A DNA stretch of 64,000 nucleotides, taken from UBA8079 sp049601915 (lineage in GTDB: Bacteria; Pseudomonadota; Alphaproteobacteria; UBA6615). The DNA is taken from positions 434,001 through 498,000 of the forward strand of contig JBMYRB010000001.1 in the NCBI GenBank assembly GCA_049601915.1, written 5' to 3'. A program made the position numbers and the translations under genes. Position 1 is the stretch's first letter; every line of letters begins with the position of its first letter. This document shows positions 9,553 to 17,980 of this stretch, one piece after another. The notes under the pieces were generated by a model that saw only the letters and a program-made list of their open reading frames with translations, made no database searches and had not been told where the DNA came from.

Positions 9553-10203
9553 ATGAACAAATCCGACTTCGACTATCTGCGCGATCCCGACGCGATCTAC
9601 GCCGCATCATTCGCCGCCATCGAGAACACGGCCGACCTGACCGGCATCGCGCCGGATCTGCGCGACATGGCGCTGCGGCTCATCCACGCCGTCGGCGACC
9701 CAGACGTGATCGATGATTTCACCGCCTCAGAGCGGGCCGGCGAGGCCGGTCAAACAGCGCTGAAATCCGGCGCGCCCGTACTGACAGATTCGCGCATGCT
9801 GGCGGACGGCATCATCCGGCCCGGCCTGCCGGCAAAGAACCGGGTGATCTGCACCCTGGGTCTGGGCAGTGTGGCCGGAAACGCCGAACGCGCCGGCACG
9901 ACCCGTTCGGCCGCCGCCGTCGAGCTCTGGGCCCCGTTCCTCGAGGGCGCGGTCGTGGCCATCGGCAACGCGCCGACCGCGCTGTTCCGGCTGCTGGAGG
10001 GGCTCGCCGCCGGCTGGCCCAAACCGGCGCTGATCATCGGCCTGCCGGTCGGGTATATCGGCGCTGCGGAATCCAAGGACGCGCTCATCACGGCCGCACC
10101 CACGCCCTTCATCACCCTGCGTGAACGCCGTGGGGGCAGCCCGTTGGCGGCGGCCGCCGTCAACGCGCTGGCCAGGGGCGCTTCCAGGGATCCGTGCGCA
10201 TGA
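9553..10203 (+). CDS. cobH: Precorrin-8X methylmutase
   Basis: 216 residues from ATG 9553 (GTG 9547 is an alternative). The family sequence LRLIHAVGDPDVIDDF holds the catalytic His; later come VLTDSRMLADGI, GNAPTALFRLLE and PALIIGLPVGYIGAAESK. It moves a methyl group from C-11 to C-12 to give hydrogenobyrinic (or cobyrinic) acid. Length is normal. Its stop overlaps the cobL start (ATGA). Confidence 0.95.
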   Translation: MNKSDFDYLRDPDAIYAASFAAIENTADLTGIAPDLRDMALRLIHAVGDPDVIDDFTASERAGEAGQTALKSGAPVLTDSRMLADGIIRPGLPAKNRVICTLGLGSVAGNAERAGTTRSAAAVELWAPFLEGAVVAIGNAPTALFRLLEGLAAGWPKPALIIGLPVGYIGAAESKDALITAAPTPFITLRERRGGSPLAAAAVNALARGASRDPCA

Positions 10204-11420
10204 GCGCCTGGCTTAACGTGGTGGGAATCGGCGCGGACGGCTTGTCGGGCCTGCCCGCGACCTCCCGCACGCTGGTCGAAACGGCCGAGCTGATCGTCGG
10301 CGGGGAACGCCACCTCGCCATGGTGGAGAACGACACGGTCCGCAAACTCATCTGGGAATTTCCCCTCGACGGGCTGGTGCAGGAGATAATCGCGGCCAAC
10401 AAACGCCGCGTCGTGGTACTCGCCACGGGCGATCCCATGGCGTTCGGGATCGGCTCGACGCTGGCGCGGCACTTCGACCCCGACGACATGACCATCCTGC
10501 CCGCACCCGGCGCGTTCAGCCTCGCCGCGGCGCGGATGGCCTGGCCGCTTCACGGCTGCACCTGCCTGACCGCGCACGGTCGGCCCCTGGAACTCCTGCA
10601 CCATCACCTGCAACCCGGCCGCCGACTGCTGATCCTCAGCCATGACGGCACCACACCCGGCAGCATCGCGGGGCTGTTGTGCGAGGCCGGATTCGGGCCG
10701 AGCCAATTGACCGTGCTGGAAGCCATGGGCGCAGGCGACGAAGCCCGCTATGAATCGACGGCCGACGGGTGGTCGATATCGAATGTCGAAGACCTCAACA
10801 CCGTGGCCATTGAGTGTATTGCCGGCCCGGATGCACGCATCTTCCCGCAGGTCCCGGGCCTGCCCGACAACGCCTTTGTCCATGACGGCCAGATGACCAA
10901 GCGGATCATCCGCGCCGCGACGATCGCAGCACTCGCGCCCCTGCCGGGCCAGACGCTCTGGGATCTAGGGGCCGGGTGCGGCTCAGTTGCCATCGAATGG
11001 TTGCGCACGGCACAGGATATTCAAGGCCAGGGTGCCACGGCCATCGCCGTGGAGCGCGACGCGGATCGCTGCGCCATGGCAGCACAAAATGCCGCGCGCC
11101 TGGGCACGCCGTTCCTCGATATCGTCCATGACGACACGGCTCAGGCTGTGCCGAAACTGACTAACCCGGACGCGGTGTTCATCGGCGGCGGCCTCTCGGA
11201 GGACGAGGATCTGATCGGCAATATCTGGGAGCGCCTGGGACCGAGCGGACGCCTAGTCGCCAATGTGGTGACCCTGGAGGGCGAAACGGCTCTCCTCAAC
11301 GCGCATGCAAAACATGGTGGCGAGCTGACCCGTATCGCGGTGAGCCATGCCGACCCTGTCGGCGGCCTGACCGGCTGGCGTCCGGCGATGCCGGTGACCC
11401 AGTGGAGTGTCGTGAGATGA
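10200..11420 (+). CDS. cobL: Precorrin-6Y C5,15-methyltransferase (decarboxylating), CbiE-CbiT fusion
   Basis: 406 residues from the ATG overlapping cobH. The N-terminal half is a CbiE-type tetrapyrrole methylase (LNVVGIGADGLSGL, VLATGDPMAFGIGSTL, APGAFSLAAARMAWPL). The C-terminal half from about residue 220 is CbiT-like, with PDNAFVHDGQMTKRIIRAA and the SAM-binding LWDLGAGCGSVAIEW. This two-domain form is the CobL architecture. It methylates C-5 and C-15 and removes the acetate-derived carboxyl at C-12. An in-frame GTG lies two codons upstream. Confidence 0.95.
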   Translation: MSAWLNVVGIGADGLSGLPATSRTLVETAELIVGGERHLAMVENDTVRKLIWEFPLDGLVQEIIAANKRRVVVLATGDPMAFGIGSTLARHFDPDDMTILPAPGAFSLAAARMAWPLHGCTCLTAHGRPLELLHHHLQPGRRLLILSHDGTTPGSIAGLLCEAGFGPSQLTVLEAMGAGDEARYESTADGWSISNVEDLNTVAIECIAGPDARIFPQVPGLPDNAFVHDGQMTKRIIRAATIAALAPLPGQTLWDLGAGCGSVAIEWLRTAQDIQGQGATAIAVERDADRCAMAAQNAARLGTPFLDIVHDDTAQAVPKLTNPDAVFIGGGLSEDEDLIGNIWERLGPSGRLVANVVTLEGETALLNAHAKHGGELTRIAVSHADPVGGLTGWRPAMPVTQWSVVR

Positions 11421-12124
11421 CGACGGGCACCGTTATCGGAATCGGCGTCGGGCCGGGGGATCCCGAGCTGATCACCGTGAAGGGCGCGCGTATCCTGTCC
11501 GACGCCGCCGTGGTCGCCTATCCCGCGCCCGAAACCGGCGACAGCCTGGCCCGCGCCATCGCGGCCCCCCATCTGCGCGCGGACGCGACCGAAATCGCGA
11601 TCCGCATGCCGCTGTCGAGCAACCGCTTTCCCGTCGAGGCGGTCTATGACCGCGCGGCAGCGGAAATCGGTACACACCTGGCCGCCGGGCAGAATGTTGC
11701 GGTTCTGTGTGAAGGCGATCCCTTTTTCTATGGCTCCTTTATGTATGTCTTCGCGCGGTTGGCCGAGGACTGGCCGATCGAGGTCGTGCCCGGTGTCTCG
11801 TCGCTGACGGCCTGCGCCGCCGTCACCGGCACCGCGCTCGCAGCGCTCACCGATGTGCTGACCATCCTGCCCGGACCACTATCCGACGACATATTGCGCG
11901 CAAGGCTGGCGGAAACGGACGCGGCGGCGATCATCAAGGTCGGACGCCATCTGCCACGAATCCGGGCCCTCCTCGACGATCTGGGTCTCGCGGACCGGGC
12001 GCAGTATGTAGAGCACGCCACCATGGACCGCCAGGTGGTCAGCCCGCTCGTCGCCGTCTCGGAGGCCGCTGCACCTTACTTTTCGATGATCTTGATTCAC
12101 AAACGTGGCGCTGCGTGGTCATGA
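11417..12124 (+). CDS. cobI: Precorrin-2 C20-methyltransferase
   Basis: 235 residues; ATG overlaps the cobL stop. It opens with the tetrapyrrole methylase motif VIGIGVGPGDPELITVKGA and has VLCEGDPFFYGSFMYVFARL, EVVPGVSSLTACAA and the C-terminal FSMILIHK. CobI/CbiL adds the C-20 methyl to precorrin-2 or its cobalt form. The stop overlaps the next gene in ATGA, so cobH-cobL-cobI-cbiG/cobJ reads as one translationally coupled unit. Confidence 0.95.
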   Translation: MTTGTVIGIGVGPGDPELITVKGARILSDAAVVAYPAPETGDSLARAIAAPHLRADATEIAIRMPLSSNRFPVEAVYDRAAAEIGTHLAAGQNVAVLCEGDPFFYGSFMYVFARLAEDWPIEVVPGVSSLTACAAVTGTALAALTDVLTILPGPLSDDILRARLAETDAAAIIKVGRHLPRIRALLDDLGLADRAQYVEHATMDRQVVSPLVAVSEAAAPYFSMILIHKRGAAWS

Positions 12125-13956
12125 GAATCGATCGTGATATCGCGCTCGTGGTACTCACCCGGGACGGTGCGGCGCTCGCGCGAAAGATCCAGGGCGCGTT
12201 GCCACAATCCCGGATCCATGGCCTCACGGGCCGGGTCGAAGATTGCAACACCGGCTTCGAGGATGTGTCCGGCCATCTCAACGGCCTGTTCGCCGCCGGC
12301 CAGGCGATTATCGGTGTCTGCGCGGCGGGCATTCTGATCCGTGCGTTGGCGCGCGGGCTCGACAACAAACAGAATGAACCGCCGGTCATCGCCGTATCCA
12401 CCGACGGTCGCCACGTGGTGCCACTGCTGGGTGGCCATTACGGCGCCAACACGCTGGCCGCGCAAATTGCCGACATCACGGGTGGTGCCGCCGCGATCAC
12501 CACCGCGGGGGAGACCGTGCACGGCATCGCCCTCGACGATCCGCCGCCCGGCTGGCACCTCGCCAACCCCCAATCCGCAAAACCGGTCATGGCGGCCCTG
12601 CTGGCGGGGGATCAGCCGACCATGGTCATCGAGGCCGGTCACCCGGCCTGGCTCGCGAAGCTGCCCATCGATCGCGACGGCACATGGATGATCCGAATCA
12701 GCGATCGCGCTATCACACCGGCGGCAGATGAACTTTTGTTTCACCCCCCGACCCTCGCGCTGGGCGTCGGCTGCGAGCGGGACTGCGACCCCGACGAATT
12801 GATCGCGCTGGTCGATGAAACAATCGCGGCGGCCGGGCTATCCCCCGCGTCGATCACCGTGGTGGCCAGCATCGACGTCAAGATGGACGAGGCCGCCGTG
12901 CATGCGCTGGCCGACCATCTGGGCACGCCGACACGGTTTTTCGATGCGCCGCGCCTGGAAGCCGAAACCCCGCGCCTGATAAACCCGTCCGAGATCGTCT
13001 TTCGCGAAGTCGGCGCCCATGGGGTGGCTGAAGCCGCAGCACTGGCGGCGACCGGCAGCGAAGGTGCATTGGTGGTCGCCAAGCATAAATCGGCACGCGC
13101 GACATGCGCGGTTTCGCGCGGCACCGATATCGATCCCGACAAGGTCGGCATGGCCCGGGGCAGCCTTACCATCATCGGGACCGGGCCGGGCGACACCGAC
13201 CATCGGATTCCCGTCACCGACAGCGCCGTCGCAGCCGCTTCCGATCTCGTGGGCTATGGCCCCTATCTGGACCTGTTGGGCGCGGCAGCGGATGGCAAAC
13301 AACGTCACGAGTTCGGCCTCGGCGCAGAAGAAGACCGATGCCGGCACGCACTGGACCTGGCCGCCACGGGGAAACAGGTGGCACTGGTGTCCAGCGGTGA
13401 CCCGGGCATTTTCGCCATGGCGAGCCTCGTGTTCGAACTTCTCGACCGCGACCGCGACCCGGCATGGCAACGCATCGCCATCGCGGTCCACCCCGGCGTG
13501 TCGGCCATGCAACTGGCCGCGGCGCGCGCGGGGGCGCCTCTGGGTCATGATTTCTGTGCTATCTCCCTGTCCGACCTGCTGACCCCCTGGCCCGAGATCG
13601 AGGCCCGGCTGCGCGCCGCCGCCCAGGCAGATTTCGTGGTGGCGCTCTACAATCCCGCCAGCCGTCGTCGTCGCCAGCAGTTCGAGACCGCCCGCGAAAT
13701 TCTTCTGGCGCACCGGCCGGACGACACCCCCGTCGTCGTGGCGCGGAACCTGGCGCGCCCGGGCGAACAGGTCACGATCATGCGTCTGGCCGACCTCTCG
13801 CTCGATGCCATCGATATGCTGACCATCGTGATCATCGGCAACAGCCAGTCACAATCCATCGAGGGTGCGGCATCGAGCTGGGCCTATACGCCGCGCGGAT
13901 ACGCAGCAAAGGCGCAAGACAAGTCCCGAACGAAGACGCGCAACCAGGCGGTCTAG
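12121..13956 (+). CDS. cobJ: CbiG-CobJ fusion: cobalamin biosynthesis protein CbiG joined to precorrin-3B C17-methyltransferase
   Basis: 611 residues from the ATG overlapping cobI. Residues 1 to about 340 resemble CbiG: the GVCAAGILIRALA and VPLLGGHYGANTLA region, then the CbiG/CobE-type C-terminal domain from about residue 210 (LALGVGCERDCDPDEL, ASIDVKMDE). From about residue 346 a CobJ-type methylase begins with LTIIGTGPGDTDHRIPVTD and continues with YLDLLG, VSSGDPGIFAMASL and VALYNPASRRRRQQFE. CbiG opens the ring-A lactone in the anaerobic route and CobJ contracts the ring with C-17 methylation. Such fusions are known in alphaproteobacteria. No CobG-like precorrin-3B synthase is seen nearby. 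Confidence 0.93.
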   Translation: MRIDRDIALVVLTRDGAALARKIQGALPQSRIHGLTGRVEDCNTGFEDVSGHLNGLFAAGQAIIGVCAAGILIRALARGLDNKQNEPPVIAVSTDGRHVVPLLGGHYGANTLAAQIADITGGAAAITTAGETVHGIALDDPPPGWHLANPQSAKPVMAALLAGDQPTMVIEAGHPAWLAKLPIDRDGTWMIRISDRAITPAADELLFHPPTLALGVGCERDCDPDELIALVDETIAAAGLSPASITVVASIDVKMDEAAVHALADHLGTPTRFFDAPRLEAETPRLINPSEIVFREVGAHGVAEAAALAATGSEGALVVAKHKSARATCAVSRGTDIDPDKVGMARGSLTIIGTGPGDTDHRIPVTDSAVAAASDLVGYGPYLDLLGAAADGKQRHEFGLGAEEDRCRHALDLAATGKQVALVSSGDPGIFAMASLVFELLDRDRDPAWQRIAIAVHPGVSAMQLAAARAGAPLGHDFCAISLSDLLTPWPEIEARLRAAAQADFVVALYNPASRRRRQQFETAREILLAHRPDDTPVVVARNLARPGEQVTIMRLADLSLDAIDMLTIVIIGNSQSQSIEGAASSWAYTPRGYAAKAQDKSRTKTRNQAV

Positions 13957-14484
13957 ATGCTGTGCCGTCGCCCAATCCGGGCAGCCCCGGCGGGGCTCAT
14001 GAACCCGAACCGACCGACGAAGCTCATGGCGTTGTCACCGCAGGTGAAGACCACGATGAACGTGTCGGGGTTCTGCGTGTCATTGTCGAAACCGGTGTCG
14101 CGGCACCTTCGACACAACCGGGTTGCTCACACCCATGATGGTGCGTCCCAGAAAATCCCTGAAACCTGTCTCGTCTAGCGCCTTGGAGAGTGTCAGATCT
14201 CTGAACCATGGCTCGCTCGTACGCTCCACGACGACAATCGGAGCATAGCCAATGAAATAGGTCTCGACCACGACGGCCACGTTGTCGCGCAACGTGCGCC
14301 GCACGCGGTCGACCTCGGGCAGAAGCGACAGAATATTGAAACGGGCATCCACGATGTCAACGGCGACGGGGTCGGCGAAAAACGTCCGGGCGCCGGCAAC
14401 AGTCGTGCCTTCGTTGCCGGATGTGCACGCCGCGAGAAGCAGCGCCACCGTCGCTGCAGCAATCCGGTGTTTCAGAAGCCACAT
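13953..14484 (-). pseudogene. Small lipoprotein gene interrupted by a one-base frameshift
   Basis: The ATG at 14484 is preceded by GAGGTGG and starts MWLLKHRIAAATVALLLAAC, a lipoprotein signal with lipobox LLAAC. The first frame runs to a stop at 14080, but its last dozen residues (SKVPRHRFRQ) look unnatural. A different frame, beginning at about 14105, reads RDTGFDNDTQNPDTF, then IVVFTCGDNAMSFVGRFGF, and ends at 13953 in a CTAG shared with the cobJ stop. Removing one base near 14100-14105 joins both parts into one protein of about 177 residues. No family recognised. It may be a true frameshift or a sequence error. Confidence 0.55.
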
Positions 14485-14606
14485 GGTCCACCTCGTCCGA
14501 ATGCGATCATAGGTCGCCCGACCGCGCACAGAAAGTAGGCTTTGGCATAACATCGTGACCAGAATTCGCGGTACACTTCCGCCCACCCCAAGAGTATGAC
14601 AACCCC

Positions 14607-15398
14607 ATGACCGTCTACTTCATCGGCGCCGGCCCCGGCGCCCCGGACCTGATCACCCTTCGGGGTCGCGATCTGATCACACGCTGCCCGGTTTGCCTCT
14701 ATGCGGGCTCACTGGTTCCGCAGGAAATTCTGGCGCACGCGCCCGACACCGCCGAAATCACCGATACCGCCCCGCTGCATCTGGACGAAATCATCGCGCG
14801 GATGACCAAAGCACACACCGCCGGACATGACGTCGCCCGTGTGCATTCGGGCGACCCGTCTCTCTATGGCGCCATCGGCGAACAGATGCGTCGTCTCGAC
14901 GACCTTGCCATTCCCTATGAGATTGTGCCCGGCGTTCCAGCCTTCGCCGCGGCTTCTGCCGCGCTGGGGCGCGAACTCACCCTTCCCGGCGTCAGCCAGA
15001 CAGTCATTCTGACCCGTACATCCGTTCGCGCGAGCGACATGCCGGCCGGCGAAGAGCTGGCGAACCTCGCCCGATCCGGCGCTACATTGGCCGTGCATCT
15101 CTCGATCAACAACCTGGCCAACGTCGTGCGCGACCTGGCGCCCCATTATGGCGACGACTGCCCGGTTGTCGTTGGCTATCGCGTGAGCTGGCCCGACGAA
15201 CGGTTCATCCGCGGCAAGCTCGGCACCATTCGCGATCTGATCAAGGGGTCGGGGATTACGCGTACGGCGTTGATCCTAGTGGGGCCAGTACTGGCCGAGG
15301 ACCTCGCCGACGAATTCGATTTCGATGACAGCCGGCTATACGCCGCCAGCCACCATCATGTGTTGCGACCCGCCCGGAAGAACGCCGAGAACGAGTAG
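14607..15398 (+). CDS. cobM: Precorrin-4 C11-methyltransferase
   Basis: 263 residues. Start MTVYFIGAGPGAPDLITLRG and the motifs CPVCLYAGSLVP, ARVHSGDPSLYGAIGEQMRR, VPGVPAFAAASAALGRELTLP and QTVILTRTSVRASDMP are those of CobM/CbiF, which methylates C-11 using SAM. Size is normal. It stands apart from the other methylase genes, with the lipoprotein gene upstream on the opposite strand and the ankyrin gene convergent downstream, so it probably has its own promoter in 14485-14606. Confidence 0.95.
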   Translation: MTVYFIGAGPGAPDLITLRGRDLITRCPVCLYAGSLVPQEILAHAPDTAEITDTAPLHLDEIIARMTKAHTAGHDVARVHSGDPSLYGAIGEQMRRLDDLAIPYEIVPGVPAFAAASAALGRELTLPGVSQTVILTRTSVRASDMPAGEELANLARSGATLAVHLSINNLANVVRDLAPHYGDDCPVVVGYRVSWPDERFIRGKLGTIRDLIKGSGITRTALILVGPVLAEDLADEFDFDDSRLYAASHHHVLRPARKNAENE

Positions 15399-15407
15399 AC
15401 GCTCGTT

Positions 15408-16004
15408 CTAGCGCGCGCCGGCCTTTTCGAGAATTTTGACGACCTGTCGTGAGCGCCCCTCGCGGGCCAAATCAAACGCGCTGCGTCCGGTAAAATCAGA
15501 AATGGTTATATCGGCGCCCGCATCGATCAAGGCCTGCACGACGAGCGCGTGCCCCGCGCGGGCCGCCGCCATGAGCGGTGTCCGCCCGTCACGGTTTTCC
15601 AGATTCACCTGCGCATTGTAGGTCAACAGCAGATCCACGACTTCGAGGTGACCATTCTCGGAGGCATGATAAAGCGCGCCATTGCCCACCTCGTCGACTT
15701 GATCGATCAGCACCTTGTCTTCAAGCAGAAGCTCGATGGACTCATAGCTGCCTTGGATAGAGCCCCAGATCAGCGCCGTACGCCCATCGGTATCGGCGCG
15801 GGATTTCGGATGCAGGCGAACCAGCAACTCCCGCACCTTCTCGACCCGATTCTCATAGACCGCCACGATCAACGGATCGTCGGCCAGAATATTGGTCCGC
15901 GCCGTAACTGGTCCCGCCGCGATCGATGCGACAGACAAAAATGCCAAGGCGCCAACAAAAACTGCGCGCGAGAACATCACAGAGGGTCTCGGGAACGTAA
16001 ACAT
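15408..16004 (-). CDS. Exported ankyrin-repeat protein
   Basis: About 198 residues from the ATG at 16004; ATG 15977 or TTG 16025 are alternatives and none has a good ribosome site. The N-terminus contains a signal-peptide-like hydrophobic run (AVFVGALAFLSVASIAAG). After that come about five ankyrin repeats, recognised by units such as DGRTALIWGSIQGSYESIEL, GNGALYHASENGHLEVVDLL and DGRTPLMAAARAGHALVVQA. It is likely a periplasmic scaffold or inhibitor-type protein. Ankyrin repeats only bind other proteins, so no reaction can be assigned. It lies inside the cob cluster, convergent with cobM, with no evident B12 role. Confidence 0.85.
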   Translation of the reverse strand: MFTFPRPSVMFSRAVFVGALAFLSVASIAAGPVTARTNILADDPLIVAVYENRVEKVRELLVRLHPKSRADTDGRTALIWGSIQGSYESIELLLEDKVLIDQVDEVGNGALYHASENGHLEVVDLLLTYNAQVNLENRDGRTPLMAAARAGHALVVQALIDAGADITISDFTGRSAFDLAREGRSRQVVKILEKAGAR

Positions 16005-16035
16005 GCCACCTATTTCGCGTTCCAACCCGGGCGCG

Positions 16036-16812
16036 TCAAGTCACCTGTGCGCCAAACCAGTCAACGACCGCATCCACATTATCAGCGACCGGACCGTCCG
16101 GCACCGCCGGCCGTTCCACCATCAGCACCGGAATTCCGAGCCGCCGGGCGGCAACCAGCTTCGCGCGAGTCGCCTCACCGCCTGATGCTTTGCACACGAG
16201 TACGTCGATTTTGTGTTCTTCCATCAACTGCTGTTCAGCCGTCACCGCGAACGGCCCGCGCCCGGTGATAACCTGGCACTCGCGCAGCGGTGGTGGGGTG
16301 TCGGGCTGATCGATCATCCGGATAAGGAACCATGTCTCTTCGCAGATGGCGAATGCCGAAAGTTCGGTGCGACCGACCGTGAGGAAGGCCCGGCGCCCGA
16401 TGGCCGGCAGCGCCGTAGCGGCCGCGGCCAAATCGGGCTGCAAACGCCAATCATCATCGGGCCCGCGTTTCCATGGCGGGCGCACGAGCGCGAGGCGCGG
16501 CACGTTTGCGCGTGCGCAGGCGATCCGCGCGTTCTCGGAAATCTGTGCCGCAAAGGGATGCGTGGCATCCAGCACCGCCACGACACCATGGTCTTCCAGA
16601 TATCGTGCCATCGGATCCACGCCGCCAAACCCGCCGACCCGAACCTCGCCCGACATCGCGGCGGGAGATCGGGTTCGCCCGGCCAACGACGAGACGATGT
16701 CGAACCGCTCGCCCCATTCGGCTGTCAAAAGTTCTGCCAGCGACACCGCTTCGGCGGTCCCACCCAGGATCAGGACTACCCGGCGTTCAGGAGGCTTCTC
16801 AGGGGCCGACAT
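16036..16812 (-). CDS. cobK: Precorrin-6A reductase
   Basis: 258 residues from the ATG at 16812, which overlaps the end of cbiD by 14 bases. It begins with a dinucleotide-binding turn VVLILGGTAEAVSLAELL, then VLDATHPFAAQISENA, RRAFLTVGRTELSAF, CQVITGRGPFAVTAEQQLM and VCKASGGEATRAKLVAARRL, the standard CobK/CbiJ signature. It reduces the C18-C19 double bond with NADPH. The overlap suggests it is translated from the same mRNA as cbiD. Confidence 0.95.
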   Translation of the reverse strand: MSAPEKPPERRVVLILGGTAEAVSLAELLTAEWGERFDIVSSLAGRTRSPAAMSGEVRVGGFGGVDPMARYLEDHGVVAVLDATHPFAAQISENARIACARANVPRLALVRPPWKRGPDDDWRLQPDLAAAATALPAIGRRAFLTVGRTELSAFAICEETWFLIRMIDQPDTPPPLRECQVITGRGPFAVTAEQQLMEEHKIDVLVCKASGGEATRAKLVAARRLGIPVLMVERPAVPDGPVADNVDAVVDWFGAQVT

Positions 16813-17920
16813 ACGCCAACACCCGCCCGTCACGCGCCACAACGAGGACATCGATATCTGTCGCACCCGCCACCGACGCGCGGCAGACCTCGCGCGCGCC
16901 AAGTGCGACAACTTCCGCCAACCCCGCTTCCAGACCCGCGTCCGCCGCCACCCCCAGAACCGCCCCGGCCGAAACGGCCGATCGGGCCTGCGCGACGAGT
17001 TCGGGGGAAGCGCCCAGCCCCGCCAGACGATCGGCGAGACCTTCGACGTCAACCGAAGAACGACTTGAATGCAGGTCCATATGCCCATCGGCGAGCTTGG
17101 AAAGCTTTCCGAACCCACCGGCAATCGACAGACGGGGTACCGGGTGAGCCCGGACATATTTCAGCAACGCCCCGGCGAAGTCTCCCATATCGATTAGTGC
17201 GCGGTCCGCCAACGCGTGATGCGCCTGGACGGCCGCCTCCGAAGTACGCCCGGTGGCACCGGCGAGATGATCCATGCCCGTGGCGCGCGCGACATCGACT
17301 CCGCGATGGATCGAGTGAACCCACGACGCACAAGAGTAGGGAATAACCACGCCGGTGGTTCCGAGCACGCTCAGCCCACCGACGATCCCGAGACGGGAAT
17401 TCGCCGTCCTCTCGGCAAGCGCCTCCCCGCCGGGAATGGAAACCGTCACCAGCACATCCGGCGCGACACCGAAATCGCCCGCGACATCCTGAAGTGCCGC
17501 GGCGATCATTTCGCGGGGTTTTGGGTTGATCGCAGGCTCCCCCGGCGGGACCGGCAAACCCGGGAGTGTGACCGTACCGACACCCTCCCCGGCCGCGAAA
17601 CAAATGCCCGAACCCGGCCGGCCGGGCGTCACCGTGCTGCATATCTGCGCGCCGTGGGTGACATCGGGGTCGTCACCGGCATCCTTGATTACGGCCGCAT
17701 ATGCGCGACCCTCCGACAAACGGGTCTTCGCGAGCGGGAATGTCGCGCGTAAGCCCCGCGGCAATCGAACCGCAACCGGGTCGGGGAATCGCCCGGTCAG
17801 CAAAGCCTCGTAGGCTGCCTTGGCAGCCGCCGCGGCGCAGGCACCGGTGGTCCAGCCGCGACGCAGCGCGCCCGACGGCGGGCGGGCCTGATCATCATGT
17901 GTGTCGGGCACGTCACTCAT
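16799..17920 (-). CDS. cbiD: Cobalt-precorrin-5B C1-methyltransferase CbiD
   Basis: 373 residues from the ATG at 17920 (MSDVPDTHDD); the longer open frame upstream is unsupported. Motifs: LRRGWTTGACAAAAAKAAYE, ICFAAGEGVGTVTLPGL, EPAINPKPREMI, VSIPGGEALAERTANSRLGI and STTG-like SVLGTTGVVIPYSCASW. CbiD does the C-1 methylation of the anaerobic pathway, replacing CobF of the aerobic one. No cobF is visible. It is divergent from cobA with 60 bases between them. Confidence 0.94.
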   Translation of the reverse strand: MSDVPDTHDDQARPPSGALRRGWTTGACAAAAAKAAYEALLTGRFPDPVAVRLPRGLRATFPLAKTRLSEGRAYAAVIKDAGDDPDVTHGAQICSTVTPGRPGSGICFAAGEGVGTVTLPGLPVPPGEPAINPKPREMIAAALQDVAGDFGVAPDVLVTVSIPGGEALAERTANSRLGIVGGLSVLGTTGVVIPYSCASWVHSIHRGVDVARATGMDHLAGATGRTSEAAVQAHHALADRALIDMGDFAGALLKYVRAHPVPRLSIAGGFGKLSKLADGHMDLHSSRSSVDVEGLADRLAGLGASPELVAQARSAVSAGAVLGVAADAGLEAGLAEVVALGAREVCRASVAGATDIDVLVVARDGRVLAYVGP

Positions 17921-17980
17921 AACCCTATCGTAACGCCCCGCAAGGTTGCCGGGCCAGCGGTCCGGCGCTAGCTTCGTTGT

